Positions 1 to 8,810 of a stretch of DNA of 40,233 nt are shown in pieces (the stretch's first letter is position 1; each line of letters opens with the position of its first letter). The DNA comes from an uncultured Hungatella sp. (GTDB taxonomy: Bacteria; Bacillota; Clostridia; Lachnospirales; Lachnospiraceae). The notes under the pieces were generated by a model. It did not search any database and was not told the origin of the DNA. It worked only from the letters and a program-made list of their open reading frames with translations. Location: positions 1 through 40,233 of the forward strand of contig CAMUJH010000036.1 in assembly GCA_947089145.1 (NCBI GenBank), written 5' to 3'. A program made the translations under genes and the position numbers.

Positions 1-29
1 TTACAGTCTAAATGGAACTATAAAAAAGG

Positions 30-55
30 TGGCCATAACCTATAGGTTTTGGTCA
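30..55 (-). terminator. Imperfect dyad, terminator-like on minus strand (copy 1)
   Basis: An imperfect inverted repeat is centred on AACCTATAGGTT, with 9 of 11 arm positions paired. Read on the minus strand it is followed by CC and a run of six T (22-27), which is the shape of an intrinsic terminator for leftward transcription. It is similar, in the same orientation, to the dyad at 156-183; both contain the 15-mer TGACCAAAACCTATA or its complement. No minus-strand gene lies to its right, so what it would terminate is unclear. A repressor operator is an alternative. Confidence 0.4.
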
Positions 56-147
56 TAGAAAATGTTGGGTAAATTTCCATAAGAAAAAGGGTTAAGAATA
101 TTGATTTATTGACGATAATACATTAAGATATGGAAGAATCTGTAGTT

Positions 148-183
148 AAAAAAAAGTGACCAAAACCTATACTTTTTGGTCAC
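148..183 (-). terminator. Perfect 10-bp hairpin with T8 tract on minus strand (copy 2)
   Basis: GTGACCAAAA (156-165) pairs perfectly with TTTTGGTCAC (174-183) around an 8-nt loop. On the minus strand it runs straight into eight T (148-155 on the plus strand are all A), a textbook intrinsic terminator for leftward transcription. On the plus strand no T tract follows. It ends 51 nt before the start of the TnpB-like gene. It could stop antisense transcripts from the TnpB/guide-RNA locus, act in both directions, or serve as an operator for that gene. The sequence alone does not decide this. Confidence 0.5.
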
Positions 184-234
184 ATGCCAGGAGCCCCCAT
201 ATTTGCCTATCTTTAATCAAAAAGGAATAAACGG

Positions 235-1563
235 ATGCCATCAGACTCTATTTGTAAAATCGTCTGCCAGTATAATCAAGAACCGCTTCTAAAAGAGGAT
301 ATGGATAAACTGCAGGATATAGCCAGGGATTATGGCAAGGTGAAGGAGTATGTCTTCCAGCGTTACGGCGGCATTAAGGGACTGCCTAAAATTTATCCAG
401 GCTATACGGTGCAGAACGAGATGAACCGCAGCGGATTCCGGGATCAGCTGGGACTGCCGTCTGTATATTTTAACCTGGCAGTATTTGATGCGCTGCGGGA
501 CATCAGGAGTCAGTGGACAAGAACAAAAGCCGTGATTTTGGAAAGGGTAAATCAAAATCTTGGACTGGCAGAGGAGGAGAAGCATTATCTGCGGTATGTG
601 CTGAAAGTAAGCAATGCATTTGAGGCGATTCTAAACTGCAGAGATGTGGAATTAAGAAAGGATCTGTTTCAGCAGTATGAATTGCTGAGGGAACCGGTTG
701 ATGCCGGGAAGCTGGACAGTTACCTTCGCAGGCAGGTGCGGCGGATTCATAAGAGGATGAACCTGGGGGCGGCGGACGGATTTTCGATGTCAGAGCGGGC
801 TTATCGGTACGGGGAACATGGCATCTATATTTCTACGAAGGAAAAAAGAAAGCGGATTTTCATACGGCTTACAGATAATAATCAGTATGTGAGACAGCTA
901 TATATAAAGCTTTTTCCAAAACAAGGCAATGTAGAAATAAAGGTGCCGGTCAATGTAAGGATTCAAAGCCATCCTGACTATGCAGGGCAGGTGGGTATCG
1001 CCGTTGGGATGCAGTCTGTGATTGTAACGGATAAAGGAACCCGATACGGTGAGAAACTGTGGGATTATCAGACAGAGATGGCTGGCTGGGTAAGAGCCAG
1101 TGCCCAAAAGTATCATCCCAAGAATGAGGCGGAGTCAGGCAGAAAAAAATACACGAGACAAAAACGCCGCATGACGGAACAGCTTCACAGCTATATTAAT
1201 ATGGAACTGAACCGTTTTTTGAGAACGGAGAAGCCTAAAGTAATTTATGTTCCCAAACTTCCCAGACCCGCAAAGCATGGCGGCAAAAAGGAGATTAATA
1301 ACTCAGTAAATATGTGGCAGAGGGGATATATCCGGAAACGGCTGCAGCAGAAATGCCTGGAACAGTCTGTGGAACTTGTGGAAGTGTTTGGAAAGGATAT
1401 TGGCAGACAGTGCAGCAGATGCGGCGGACTGGGAACGAAAAAAGGCGGAGCCTTCTTATGTCCGGCCTGCGGCTATGAAACGGATTTAAAACAGAATGCT
1501 GCCCAAAATGCAAAAATAAGAGGAATAAAAACAGATCACCAGAGCCTCCATTTAGATGAATGA
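235..1563 (+). CDS. Nuclease-dead TnpB-family protein (TldR-like candidate)
   Basis: This 442-residue protein has the TnpB/Cas12 C-terminal layout. RuvC-I lies near residues 252-262, RuvC-II near 335-345, a CxxC...CxxC zinc finger at Cys393/396/409/412, and RuvC-III just after it. The catalytic Asp of RuvC-I (usually GIDxG) is Ala256 (GIAVG). The Glu of RuvC-II (usually VEDL) is Pro340 (VPKL). The RuvC-III Asp expected two residues before NAA is Lys419, with an Asp at 417. DNA cleavage is therefore unlikely, although the fold and zinc finger look intact and the frame is open. No TnpA and no clear transposon ends are present. AAAGGA at 221-226 supports the ATG at 235. A structured RNA resembling a TnpB guide scaffold follows directly. 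In known TldR proteins a dead TnpB plus guide RNA represses a promoter; that role here is inference. A merely decaying transposon gene is the alternative, but loss of all three catalytic residues in an otherwise intact gene argues against it. Confidence 0.8.
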   Translation: MPSDSICKIVCQYNQEPLLKEDMDKLQDIARDYGKVKEYVFQRYGGIKGLPKIYPGYTVQNEMNRSGFRDQLGLPSVYFNLAVFDALRDIRSQWTRTKAVILERVNQNLGLAEEEKHYLRYVLKVSNAFEAILNCRDVELRKDLFQQYELLREPVDAGKLDSYLRRQVRRIHKRMNLGAADGFSMSERAYRYGEHGIYISTKEKRKRIFIRLTDNNQYVRQLYIKLFPKQGNVEIKVPVNVRIQSHPDYAGQVGIAVGMQSVIVTDKGTRYGEKLWDYQTEMAGWVRASAQKYHPKNEAESGRKKYTRQKRRMTEQLHSYINMELNRFLRTEKPKVIYVPKLPRPAKHGGKKEINNSVNMWQRGYIRKRLQQKCLEQSVELVEVFGKDIGRQCSRCGGLGTKKGGAFLCPACGYETDLKQNAAQNAKIRGIKTDHQSLHLDE

Positions 1564-1624
1564 AAGCTATACGCTTTGATTTTACCTGGCAGGGGAATTT
1601 GGCCTTTGCAGACAGGACTGGGTG

Positions 1625-1778
1625 GAAGTTCATGATATAAAAATCATTTACGGCATTGGAAGGCACGGTTTTAAGGAAAACTTGAACTGTGCGCATTGGG
1701 TATGCCACGACTTCGGGAACACAGCTTTGTGACGTACCGGGGAGCGAAGTGAAAGTATTCACATCATTCAGAAAAATT
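1625..1778 (+). ncRNA. Candidate guide RNA (omega-RNA-like scaffold plus guide) of the dead TnpB
   Basis: The non-coding DNA after the TnpB-like stop codon folds into consecutive hairpins. ATGAT/ATCAT pairs at 1632-1636 and 1643-1647. GCACGGTT/AACTGTGC pairs at 1663-1670 and 1685-1692 with one G-U. ACTTCG/CGAAGT pairs at 1710-1715 and 1745-1750 and encloses CACA/TGTG at 1720-1723 and 1728-1731. GGTA (1699-1702) could form a pseudoknot with TACC (1735-1738). A last hairpin, GTGAA-AGTA-TTCAC, ends at 1762. TnpB guide RNAs are encoded at and beyond the 3' end of tnpB, fold around a pseudoknot and carry the guide at their 3' end. By analogy the guide would start at about 1763 (ATCATTCAGAAAAATT). 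Boundaries are estimates; the 5' end may overlap the coding region. Confidence 0.6.
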
Positions 1779-1833
1779 TTCCGGATGACCAATATATCTT
1801 ATTAATCTATAAGCAGATTTTAAAATAGGCTTT

Positions 1834-1919
1834 CATGCGCCCGGCAATGGACGCATCACACCGCATGAAAATTAGGAGAGGGCATTTGCCATACCTGAAT
1901 TCATGCCGTTTATTCAGCA
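1834..1919 (+). repeat. Conserved inverted-repeat element, left copy
   Basis: This non-coding element matches 33692-33777 at 61 of 86 positions without gaps by hand count, in the same orientation. The first 13 bases, CATGCGCCCGGCA, are identical. The arms CATGCG (1834-1839) and CGCATG (1862-1867) can pair, as can GGCAT (1881-1885) and ATGCC (1903-1907). It ends 67 nt before the first island gene, so it could be a leader RNA, a regulator binding site or a recombination site. I do not recognise it as a known riboswitch class. Confidence 0.6.
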
Positions 1920-1986
1920 GTCGGGTTTAAAAAAGTATATATACCATATTTATTATACGGCATCTTTAGAAAAGGAATGAAAAAAT

Positions 1987-4542
1987 ATGAGAAAAGCGCA
2001 AAAGAAGCAGATGGAGGATTTTATAAAGCTGCTGGAGCAGGCTCATATAGAAATAAAAAAAAATATTGAGGCAGGCAAAAGGGAAATTTCTCTGGGACTG
2101 CTGGAACAATGTCAGGAAGGAGCCATTGAATTAGGCAAGCTCATAGAACAGGAGGAGGGAGAGGATTTTGTAACCATTCCCCTTCTAGAATCCTATTGTG
2201 AGACGGTTTACAAGGCTTACGAAGGATTGAGGAAAGGGCAGGATGTCAGTGGCAGCCGGATCTATAAAAATCTTCGGAGATCCTTGATCAAGGCTGAAAA
2301 CAGCGTAAAGCATGACATCAAGACACGGTTGGAAGTGGTTTTTCTTCCGTATAAGGCATCTATGTGGGACAGCCTGGAAAGCGTCTGGATGGCAGCCGAT
2401 GCTGATCCGGACTGTGACGCATATGTGATGCCGATCCCATATTATGACAGAAATCCGGATAAAAGCTTTGGAGCAAGGCATTACGAGGGGGATGATTTCC
2501 CTGATTACGTTCCCATAACCGATTTTGAGAAGTATAATCTGGCAGATAGACGGCCGGATGTGATTTATATACATAATCCATATGATAATGGAAATTACGT
2601 TACCAGCGTAGATCCCAGATTCTACTCATGGGAGTTAAAAAATTATACAGATTGTTTAGTATATATACCTTATTATTCAACGGCAGGAGGAATGAGCGAG
2701 GTACAGTCCCTTTGCCTGTCATATTTTTATGCAGATTACATTATTGTGCAATGTGAAAAGATGATCGGCTATTTTGACTCCAGGGTACCCAGAGAGAAAT
2801 TTCTTCCGCTTGGATCGCCGAAATTTGACCGGGTAATACGAATGTGCCAGAATCCTCAGGAAGCTCCAAAAGCATGGAAAGAAAAGATGCAGGGCCGGAC
2901 AGTGTACTTTTATAATACAAGCCTTGGGGGAATGCTGGCCAATACAGAGGCATTTCTCAAGAAGATGGAATACGTATTTCAATGCTTTGAAGGGCGGGAT
3001 GACGCCTGCCTGCTGTGGAGGCCTCATCCGCTGCTGGAGCCGACTTTTGATTCCATGAGAAATCAGTATTATCCGTGGTTTATGAGACTGAAAGAACAGT
3101 TTATTGAAAGCGGCCTGGGAATTTATGACGACACTCCGGATATTACGAAAACCATTGCGCTTTGCGATGTGTATGTGGGTGACGGGGGGACATCGGTTAC
3201 TTCTCTGTTTGGGATGGCAGGAAAGCCCATATTTATATTGAACAATATGATTCATTCGCTGCCGGAGAGGGAGGATTGGCGGGGGGAGAAGATTAATCCT
3301 GTGTTTGACAAATGGGGGAATGATCAGTATCAGATTTTAAATAACCAGCTGTGGTATTCGGAAAAGAATGATTACCATTATAGATTTTACATGGATTTGG
3401 GGACTGGGTATGCAGGGGGCAGGTATTACATGTGTGCGGTTGAGATAAGGGGCGCAATCTATGTGCTTCCCCGCAATGCCCGGAATCTTTTGATTATAAA
3501 GGATAAAAAGATAAGGAAGGTTGCGTTTCGGGAGCAGATGGATCAGGCAGGGGCATTCTGGAGCAGCTGGTACAATGACAGATATATTTTTCTGTTTCCA
3601 TATAAGTATCCGCTGTTAGTCCGCTTTAACATCCAGACAGAAGAAATTCACTATGTGGAAGGCATTACATCATTTAATGTGAAATACATAGGAAAGGGAT
3701 GGCAGACAGGGGGCATAGGTATTTACGGAAATGAACTGGTTTTTGCTTCGCCTGAGGATGGCAGCTTTATTTTTATGGATATTGATACCCTGAAGGTAAG
3801 AGAACTGAGCAGCGGTACAAAAAGTAACTTTGGAGTTCAGACGATCATCACGGAAGGGGAAAATTTGTGGCTGCTGCCAATGAACAAAATAACATTAGCC
3901 TGCTGGAATCCAACTACAGGGGACGTAAGGGAATATGATGATTTACCGGAGGACTTTCAGTCAGTGAGATGGCCAAATGGGGAGAAATGCCAGGAGCAGC
4001 CTTTTGGGAATATGGCCTTTTCAAAAGAGGACGGTAAGGATAATATTATTATTTCGCCCAATTTTGGGAATATGTATCTGACCCTTAACAGGGTAACAGG
4101 AAAAATGGAAAAATGGGAGACGCCTATACCCTTTGAACCTTCAGGTCAAAACGGATATTTCGCAGTAGGAAATACAGGCGGCTTTTGTACCAGTTCCCGC
4201 ATGGACCGTATGAAGATTAATGGGGAAATACGCCGGATTTGGTATCGGCCTGAGAGAAGGCTTTACGATGTGAATATTAACACAAAGGAATGCAGCGAAA
4301 TCAAAATCATTTTTGATGTTGAGGAACTGAAAGCTCATGAACCTGGATTCATGGAAAACTCCGAATGGATGCAGTACTGCTTAATGGAAAATGCGTTTAA
4401 CTCCCTGAAAGATCTGTTGGATGGCGCTGTCATGGGAAGACCCTTTGACCGGGAAAGGCAAATCAAGGCTTACGGGAAAATCAATATAAATGTTGACGGT
4501 ACCTGCGGAGAGACAATACATCGCTTTATGGAGCATTTATGA
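1987..4542 (+). CDS. CDP-glycerol glycerophosphotransferase-like GT-B with C-terminal beta-propeller
   Basis: The protein has 851 residues. Residues 1-110 are charged and helical, probably a coiled coil. Residues 115-420 resemble the GT-B-like fold of TagF/TarF glycerophosphotransferases: an N-terminal lobe starting VVFLPYKASMWDSLESVW, a C-terminal lobe with LWRPHPL, and a donor-site-like DVYVGDGGTSVTSLFGMAGK near residue 394. The canonical TWHG and DYSS motifs of the family are not obvious. Residues 430-790 hold repeated short beta blades (for example LLIIKDKKIRKV and IFMDIDTLKVREL), suggesting a propeller that could bind acceptor or partner proteins. No signal peptide or membrane segment is seen. 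AAAGGA at 1971-1976 supports the start. It is the first gene of the island and overlaps the next by 4 bp (ATGA), suggesting coupled translation. A role in polyol-phosphate transfer is inferred from fold and neighbours. Confidence 0.6.
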   Translation: MRKAQKKQMEDFIKLLEQAHIEIKKNIEAGKREISLGLLEQCQEGAIELGKLIEQEEGEDFVTIPLLESYCETVYKAYEGLRKGQDVSGSRIYKNLRRSLIKAENSVKHDIKTRLEVVFLPYKASMWDSLESVWMAADADPDCDAYVMPIPYYDRNPDKSFGARHYEGDDFPDYVPITDFEKYNLADRRPDVIYIHNPYDNGNYVTSVDPRFYSWELKNYTDCLVYIPYYSTAGGMSEVQSLCLSYFYADYIIVQCEKMIGYFDSRVPREKFLPLGSPKFDRVIRMCQNPQEAPKAWKEKMQGRTVYFYNTSLGGMLANTEAFLKKMEYVFQCFEGRDDACLLWRPHPLLEPTFDSMRNQYYPWFMRLKEQFIESGLGIYDDTPDITKTIALCDVYVGDGGTSVTSLFGMAGKPIFILNNMIHSLPEREDWRGEKINPVFDKWGNDQYQILNNQLWYSEKNDYHYRFYMDLGTGYAGGRYYMCAVEIRGAIYVLPRNARNLLIIKDKKIRKVAFREQMDQAGAFWSSWYNDRYIFLFPYKYPLLVRFNIQTEEIHYVEGITSFNVKYIGKGWQTGGIGIYGNELVFASPEDGSFIFMDIDTLKVRELSSGTKSNFGVQTIITEGENLWLLPMNKITLACWNPTTGDVREYDDLPEDFQSVRWPNGEKCQEQPFGNMAFSKEDGKDNIIISPNFGNMYLTLNRVTGKMEKWETPIPFEPSGQNGYFAVGNTGGFCTSSRMDRMKINGEIRRIWYRPERRLYDVNINTKECSEIKIIFDVEELKAHEPGFMENSEWMQYCLMENAFNSLKDLLDGAVMGRPFDRERQIKAYGKININVDGTCGETIHRFMEHL

Positions 4543-5897
4543 AAAGAGTAATTACATATGGAACCTTTGACCTCTTTCATGAAGGACATTACCGGCTGCT
4601 TGAGAGAGCGAAAGCGCTGGGAGACTATTTGATTGTGGGAGTGACTACAGAGGCATATGACAAGACAAGAGGCAAACTGAATGTAGTTGATTCTCTGATG
4701 GTACGGATTGAGAATGTAAAAAGGTCAGGATTTGCGGATGAGGTCATTATAGAAGAAACGTTTGGACAGAAAATTAATGATATAAAAAAATATCATATTG
4801 ATATTTTTACCGTAGGCTCTGATTGGACAGGGACATTTGACTATTTGAAAGATTATTGCCAAGTGGTGTATTTGGAACGGACTAAAAATATTTCCAGCAC
4901 CATGCTGCGGGAGCAAAACAGCCGTATCCAGCGGATTGGAATCGTAGGAAGCGGCAGGATAGCCAACCGGTTTGTGGCAGAGGCCCGCCATGTCAGCGGC
5001 GTTAATACTCAGGGAGTGTATAATCCCCGCAGGGAGAGCGCATTCAGTTTTGCAAAAAAGTGGCAGATTGACGGGTACGATGAGCTGGAGGAATTTTACA
5101 ATGCCATAGATATCGTATATATTGCATCTCCCCACGAAACTCATTACGGATATATTAAGTCGGCACTGGAGCATGGGAAGCATGTGCTTTGTGAAAAGCC
5201 TATGGTTTTGAGGCAGGAACAGGCTGAAGAATTATTTTCTTATGCAAAGGAAAAAAAACTGGTTTTATTTGAAGGGATTAAGACGGCTTACTGTCCGGGA
5301 TTTCACAAATTGCTGGGATTTGCCGGCAGCGGAACGGTAGGAAGCATACGAAATATAGAGACATGCTTTACTAAACTTGAAAGGACGGACAGCAGGGAAC
5401 TGACAGACAGGGTGTACGGCGGCAGTTTTATTGAACTTGGAAGTTATGTGATGCTTCCCATTCTGAAACTTTTTGGAAGAGGGTTTGAGGATATTCGGTT
5501 TGATACTATCAGGGGAAAGAACGGGCTGGATATTTTTACGAAGGTTTCTCTGAAATATCCCATGGGGATTGCCACAGCCACCTGCGGCCTTGGAGTAAAG
5601 TCGGAGGGAAGGCTTCTGATCGCCGGAACAAGAGGGTATATTGTGGCGGAAGCTCCATGGTGGAAGACCAGTTATTTTGAGGTTCATTATGAAAACGCAG
5701 AGGAAGTTGAAAAATATTCGGAGCGCTTCTTAGGAGATGGGCTGAGATATGAGATCAGTGATTTCCTTTCGATGATTAACGGAAACAGAAGCAGTGAATT
5801 TAAGCTGACAAGAGGAGAGTCAGAGGCTCTGGCTGGCATAATGGAAGCGTTTATGAGAGTTGAAAGACGAGGGTCTGTTTATCCGGCGGAGAAATAA
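4539..5897 (+). CDS. Fusion: glycerol-3-phosphate cytidylyltransferase-type domain plus Gfo/Idh/MocA oxidoreductase
   Basis: Residues 1-130 are a TagD/GCT-type cytidylyltransferase with [10 protein letters not shown] (HxGH at 14-17) and the second signature RTKNISST. Such domains make CDP-glycerol or a related CDP-alcohol from CTP and a phospho-alcohol. From about residue 134 the chain continues as a Gfo/Idh/MocA NAD(P) oxidoreductase, with the dinucleotide motif [12 protein letters not shown] and the EKP motif (CEKPM, near 217-221) whose Lys is usually catalytic. One protein could therefore reduce or oxidise a small polyol or sugar precursor and activate it with CTP; substrate channelling is inference. 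The length (452 aa) is the sum of a TagD of about 130 and an oxidoreductase of about 320. It lies between the GT-B gene and licD, with a 4-bp upstream overlap. Confidence 0.8.
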   Translation: MKRVITYGTFDLFHEGHYRLLERAKALGDYLIVGVTTEAYDKTRGKLNVVDSLMVRIENVKRSGFADEVIIEETFGQKINDIKKYHIDIFTVGSDWTGTFDYLKDYCQVVYLERTKNISSTMLREQNSRIQRIGIVGSGRIANRFVAEARHVSGVNTQGVYNPRRESAFSFAKKWQIDGYDELEEFYNAIDIVYIASPHETHYGYIKSALEHGKHVLCEKPMVLRQEQAEELFSYAKEKKLVLFEGIKTAYCPGFHKLLGFAGSGTVGSIRNIETCFTKLERTDSRELTDRVYGGSFIELGSYVMLPILKLFGRGFEDIRFDTIRGKNGLDIFTKVSLKYPMGIATATCGLGVKSEGRLLIAGTRGYIVAEAPWWKTSYFEVHYENAEEVEKYSERFLGDGLRYEISDFLSMINGNRSSEFKLTRGESEALAGIMEAFMRVERRGSVYPAEK

Positions 5898-5940
5898 AAA
5901 GGGACATAATTTTGGTCGGAACTGGAGACAGGTAAAGAAT

Positions 5941-6807
5941 ATGAAGAAAAATGCAGCAGGAAAAGAATTTAACTATACGCCTGAATTAATTCGCAGAATC
6001 CAATTGATTGAACTGGAAATGCTGAAGGAGCTGGATATCATATGCCGGGAAAACAATATTCATTATGAATTAGACGGCGGAACTTTACTGGGAGCTGTCA
6101 GGCATAAGGGATTTATTCCCTGGGATGATGATATTGACGTAAGGATGCTGCGCACAGATTATGATAAATTCTGCAGAGTTTGCAAACACAAATTAAATAA
6201 GAAAAAGTATTTTCTGCAGACCTATAGGACAGATCCCGGATACCGTTGGGGATATGCAAGAATTCTTAGAAAGGGTACCTATTTCAGCCGGAAGAATCAA
6301 GAGATGCTTACTATGAAAAGAGGAATCTTTATTGATATTTTTCCTTGTGACAATATGCCGGAGGCAGGGATACCAAAGGCGATCTATAATTTCAGATGTT
6401 TTTTTGCCAGAAAAATGGCGTATTCACCGGTTGGAGCTGTTCATGATTCCAACATAGTCAAAAGGTTCTGTTACCGTATTCTTAGAAAAGTGCCCAAAAA
6501 AGTATTTTGTAAAGAATTTGAAAGGCTTGCATACCAATATGCCAAGAAAAATACCAGACTCATCAGGACGCCGGGCTGGGGGGCGCCTGAGGAGAACAGA
6601 GGATTTTTAAGAGAATGGATGGACAATTCCTGCGAAATTGTGTTTGAAGGCTTGACAGTAAAGGCTCCGGCGGATGCGGATGGATTTTTGCGGTTTATGT
6701 TTGGAAATGATTATATGACATTACCGCCGGAAGCTGACAGAAAGCCGAAGCATACAGCGACGCATATAGAATTTGGAGAATATGTTAAACAAGGAGAACC
6801 AAAATGA
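5941..6807 (+). CDS. licD: LicD-family phosphotransferase
   Basis: This 288-residue protein carries the LicD signature: [20 protein letters not shown] followed by DDDIDV near residues 60-66. The Asp cluster is the metal-binding catalytic site of this nucleotidyltransferase-fold family. LicD enzymes move phosphocholine, or in relatives other phospho-alcohols, from a CDP donor to a glycan. The donor here is plausibly made by the LicC-like enzyme encoded immediately downstream, with which the gene overlaps by 4 bp (ATGA at 6804). I chose ATG 5941, preceded by GGAG at 5924-5927. An in-frame ATG at 5860 would lie inside the previous gene and add a basic, non-conserved leader. No membrane segment is visible. 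Confidence 0.85.
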   Translation: MKKNAAGKEFNYTPELIRRIQLIELEMLKELDIICRENNIHYELDGGTLLGAVRHKGFIPWDDDIDVRMLRTDYDKFCRVCKHKLNKKKYFLQTYRTDPGYRWGYARILRKGTYFSRKNQEMLTMKRGIFIDIFPCDNMPEAGIPKAIYNFRCFFARKMAYSPVGAVHDSNIVKRFCYRILRKVPKKVFCKEFERLAYQYAKKNTRLIRTPGWGAPEENRGFLREWMDNSCEIVFEGLTVKAPADADGFLRFMFGNDYMTLPPEADRKPKHTATHIEFGEYVKQGEPK

Positions 6808-8798
6808 GGATTGAAGAGTTTAACTTTTTGTATGGGATTCATAAACAGGGCGCGGCCATTATGTTAGAAGATATTGGGAAAGCCCTGGGGTATGAGCCGG
6901 CCCGGACTGAAAAAATTCTTTCCAACTTAAGAGAAAAAGGATGGCTTGATAAAAGAATTACAGATTCAGGATATGAAGCACTGAAGGACTATAAAGTAGA
7001 TAATGCCATTATAATGGCGGCTGGATTTGGATTAAGAAGCCTGCCGCTGTCCAGATATGTGCCGAAGGGACTATATAAAGTCAGAGATGAAGTGCTTGTG
7101 GAACGGCAGATAGAACAGATTCTTGATGCAGGGATCAAAGAGATAATTGTTGTTGTAGGATATTTAAAAGAGCAGTTTATGTATTTAAAAGAAAAATATG
7201 GCGTTATAATCGTTGAAAATGATGATTATTACAGATATAACAATATCTCATCCATCTATGCAGCAAAAGACTATTTAAAAAACAGCTATATATGCTGTTC
7301 AGATAATTATTTCAATGTCAATGTGTTTGAAGAGTACGTATATGATTCATACTATTCATGTAAATATACAGAAGAGTATGCGGATGAACACTGTGTTATA
7401 AAAACGGACGGAGAGTACATAAAAGAGATAAAAAAGGGCGGCAGCAAAGCATGGTATACAATAGGAGAGGCATATTTTTCTAACGAGTTCAGCAAAATTT
7501 TTCTCGGGTATTTGGAAGAGGAATATGAAGATGCTGAGACAAGGAAACTGATATGGGATGACTTTCATATACGCCATATAAGCGATCTGAAACTCCGCCT
7601 TTATAAGTATAATGACGATATTGTCCAGGAATTTGATTCTATGGAGGATATTATTAAGTTTGATCCGGATTTTGTTAATTACAGAGAAGAGATTTTAAAA
7701 AAGAAGAATGCAGAATATAATGACATGCCTCATCCGCTGGCTAAATATGAGGATATGGGGCGGTATAACTCGGCTACAACAGATCAACACGAAGGAAGGC
7801 TCCATTTAAATGAAAATACATTTGGGCCAAGCTTAAAATGCCTTGAAGTATTAAAAGAAATAACTGTACAGGACTTATATGAGTATGATATGGCAACAGA
7901 GGATTTTTTAATAAATGCGATATCAAAAGCTTTTTCTATGCCGGCAGATGATATTTACATTCACAATGGATCTGCAGAGATTATAAAATCCGTTTTCTCC
8001 ATAGCATTGGAGAGAAACGACTGCATTTTAACATCTGATCCGGGATGGAATTATTATGCCAGCATAGCTAAGGAAAAGTTTTGCGATGTCTACTATTATA
8101 AGGTGCGCAGAGACGATTACAGCTACTATATTGATGTAAAGGATATATTAGAAAAGGCTAAAAGGCATAAACCAAGGATAATTGTATTGACCAGCCCTCA
8201 CAATCCTACCGGCTGCAAGCTTGACGGCAATGCAATAGAAATTATCATAAAAGAAAATCCGGATTCCTTAATTCTGCTGGATGAGGCTTACTGGGGATTT
8301 TCAGAAGAAGATGTTGACACAAGAAGGCTGGTGGAATCTTATACTAATGTGATTATTTCAAGAACATTCTCAAAGTTTTATGGGCTGGCAAACATAAGAA
8401 TCGGATTTGGATTTTGCAATTCTAAAGTAAAGCACATTTTTGGATTAGATTTACCGCTTTTCAGGGAAAGCTCCATATCAAGAAAAATAGCTGCTGCGGC
8501 TTTATCTGACGGAAAATATTATGAAAGTGTGAACAGGAAACTAAATGAAATAAAAGTTTGGTTTACAGATTCTTTAAATAAAATTCCTCAGATACATGCC
8601 TTTGCATCACATTCAAACTTTGTCGCAGTACAAATAGAAGGCGTTGATATGCAGATGCTGCAGAAACAGCTGAGAGAAAGCGGCATTCTAATTCGTCTGT
8701 TCGGTGATGATGAAGACTGCCTGGCAAGAATCGCGATTTCATCAAAGGAGATAATGGAAAAGACAGTGGAAGTCATTGCTGATATAATGAAAAATTAA
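6804..8798 (+). CDS. Fusion: winged-helix, LicC-type nucleotidyltransferase, class I/II aminotransferase
   Basis: The protein has 664 residues in three parts. Residues 1-62 look like a winged-helix DNA-binding domain ([19 protein letters not shown], then [10 protein letters not shown]). Residues 65-300 are a sugar-phosphate-nucleotidyltransferase domain with [19 protein letters not shown], the GxGxRxxPxxxxxPK signature shared with LicC (CTP:phosphocholine) and PntC (CTP:2-aminoethylphosphonate). Residues 310-660 are a PLP aminotransferase of the HisC/AspC type, with [16 protein letters not shown] and the PLP-lysine motif [16 protein letters not shown] (Lys near 521). LicC-aminotransferase fusions are known in phosphonate tailoring, where the aminotransferase makes 2-aminoethylphosphonate before CMP activation. 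No PEP mutase lies in the window, so the substrate stays open between an amino-alcohol phosphate, an aminophosphonate and an amino sugar alcohol. Upstream LicD is the likely user of the product. Confidence 0.8.
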   Translation: MRIEEFNFLYGIHKQGAAIMLEDIGKALGYEPARTEKILSNLREKGWLDKRITDSGYEALKDYKVDNAIIMAAGFGLRSLPLSRYVPKGLYKVRDEVLVERQIEQILDAGIKEIIVVVGYLKEQFMYLKEKYGVIIVENDDYYRYNNISSIYAAKDYLKNSYICCSDNYFNVNVFEEYVYDSYYSCKYTEEYADEHCVIKTDGEYIKEIKKGGSKAWYTIGEAYFSNEFSKIFLGYLEEEYEDAETRKLIWDDFHIRHISDLKLRLYKYNDDIVQEFDSMEDIIKFDPDFVNYREEILKKKNAEYNDMPHPLAKYEDMGRYNSATTDQHEGRLHLNENTFGPSLKCLEVLKEITVQDLYEYDMATEDFLINAISKAFSMPADDIYIHNGSAEIIKSVFSIALERNDCILTSDPGWNYYASIAKEKFCDVYYYKVRRDDYSYYIDVKDILEKAKRHKPRIIVLTSPHNPTGCKLDGNAIEIIIKENPDSLILLDEAYWGFSEEDVDTRRLVESYTNVIISRTFSKFYGLANIRIGFGFCNSKVKHIFGLDLPLFRESSISRKIAAAALSDGKYYESVNRKLNEIKVWFTDSLNKIPQIHAFASHSNFVAVQIEGVDMQMLQKQLRESGILIRLFGDDEDCLARIAISSKEIMEKTVEVIADIMKN

Positions 8799-8810
8799 AG
8801 GAATAGTGAA

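Noticed and set aside
235-1563. Active IS200/IS605-type element
   Set aside because: There is no TnpA, no recognisable left and right ends, and the RuvC active site is lost.
1834-1919. Insertion-sequence end or transposon terminal repeat
   Set aside because: The two copies are direct, not inverted, are 32 kb apart, and have no transposase or target duplication next to them. A mobilisation role through recombination is kept only as a possibility.
5860-5940. Earlier start for the LicD gene
   Set aside because: It would overlap the previous gene by 38 bp and add a basic leader not typical of LicD; ATG 5941 has a GGAG upstream.
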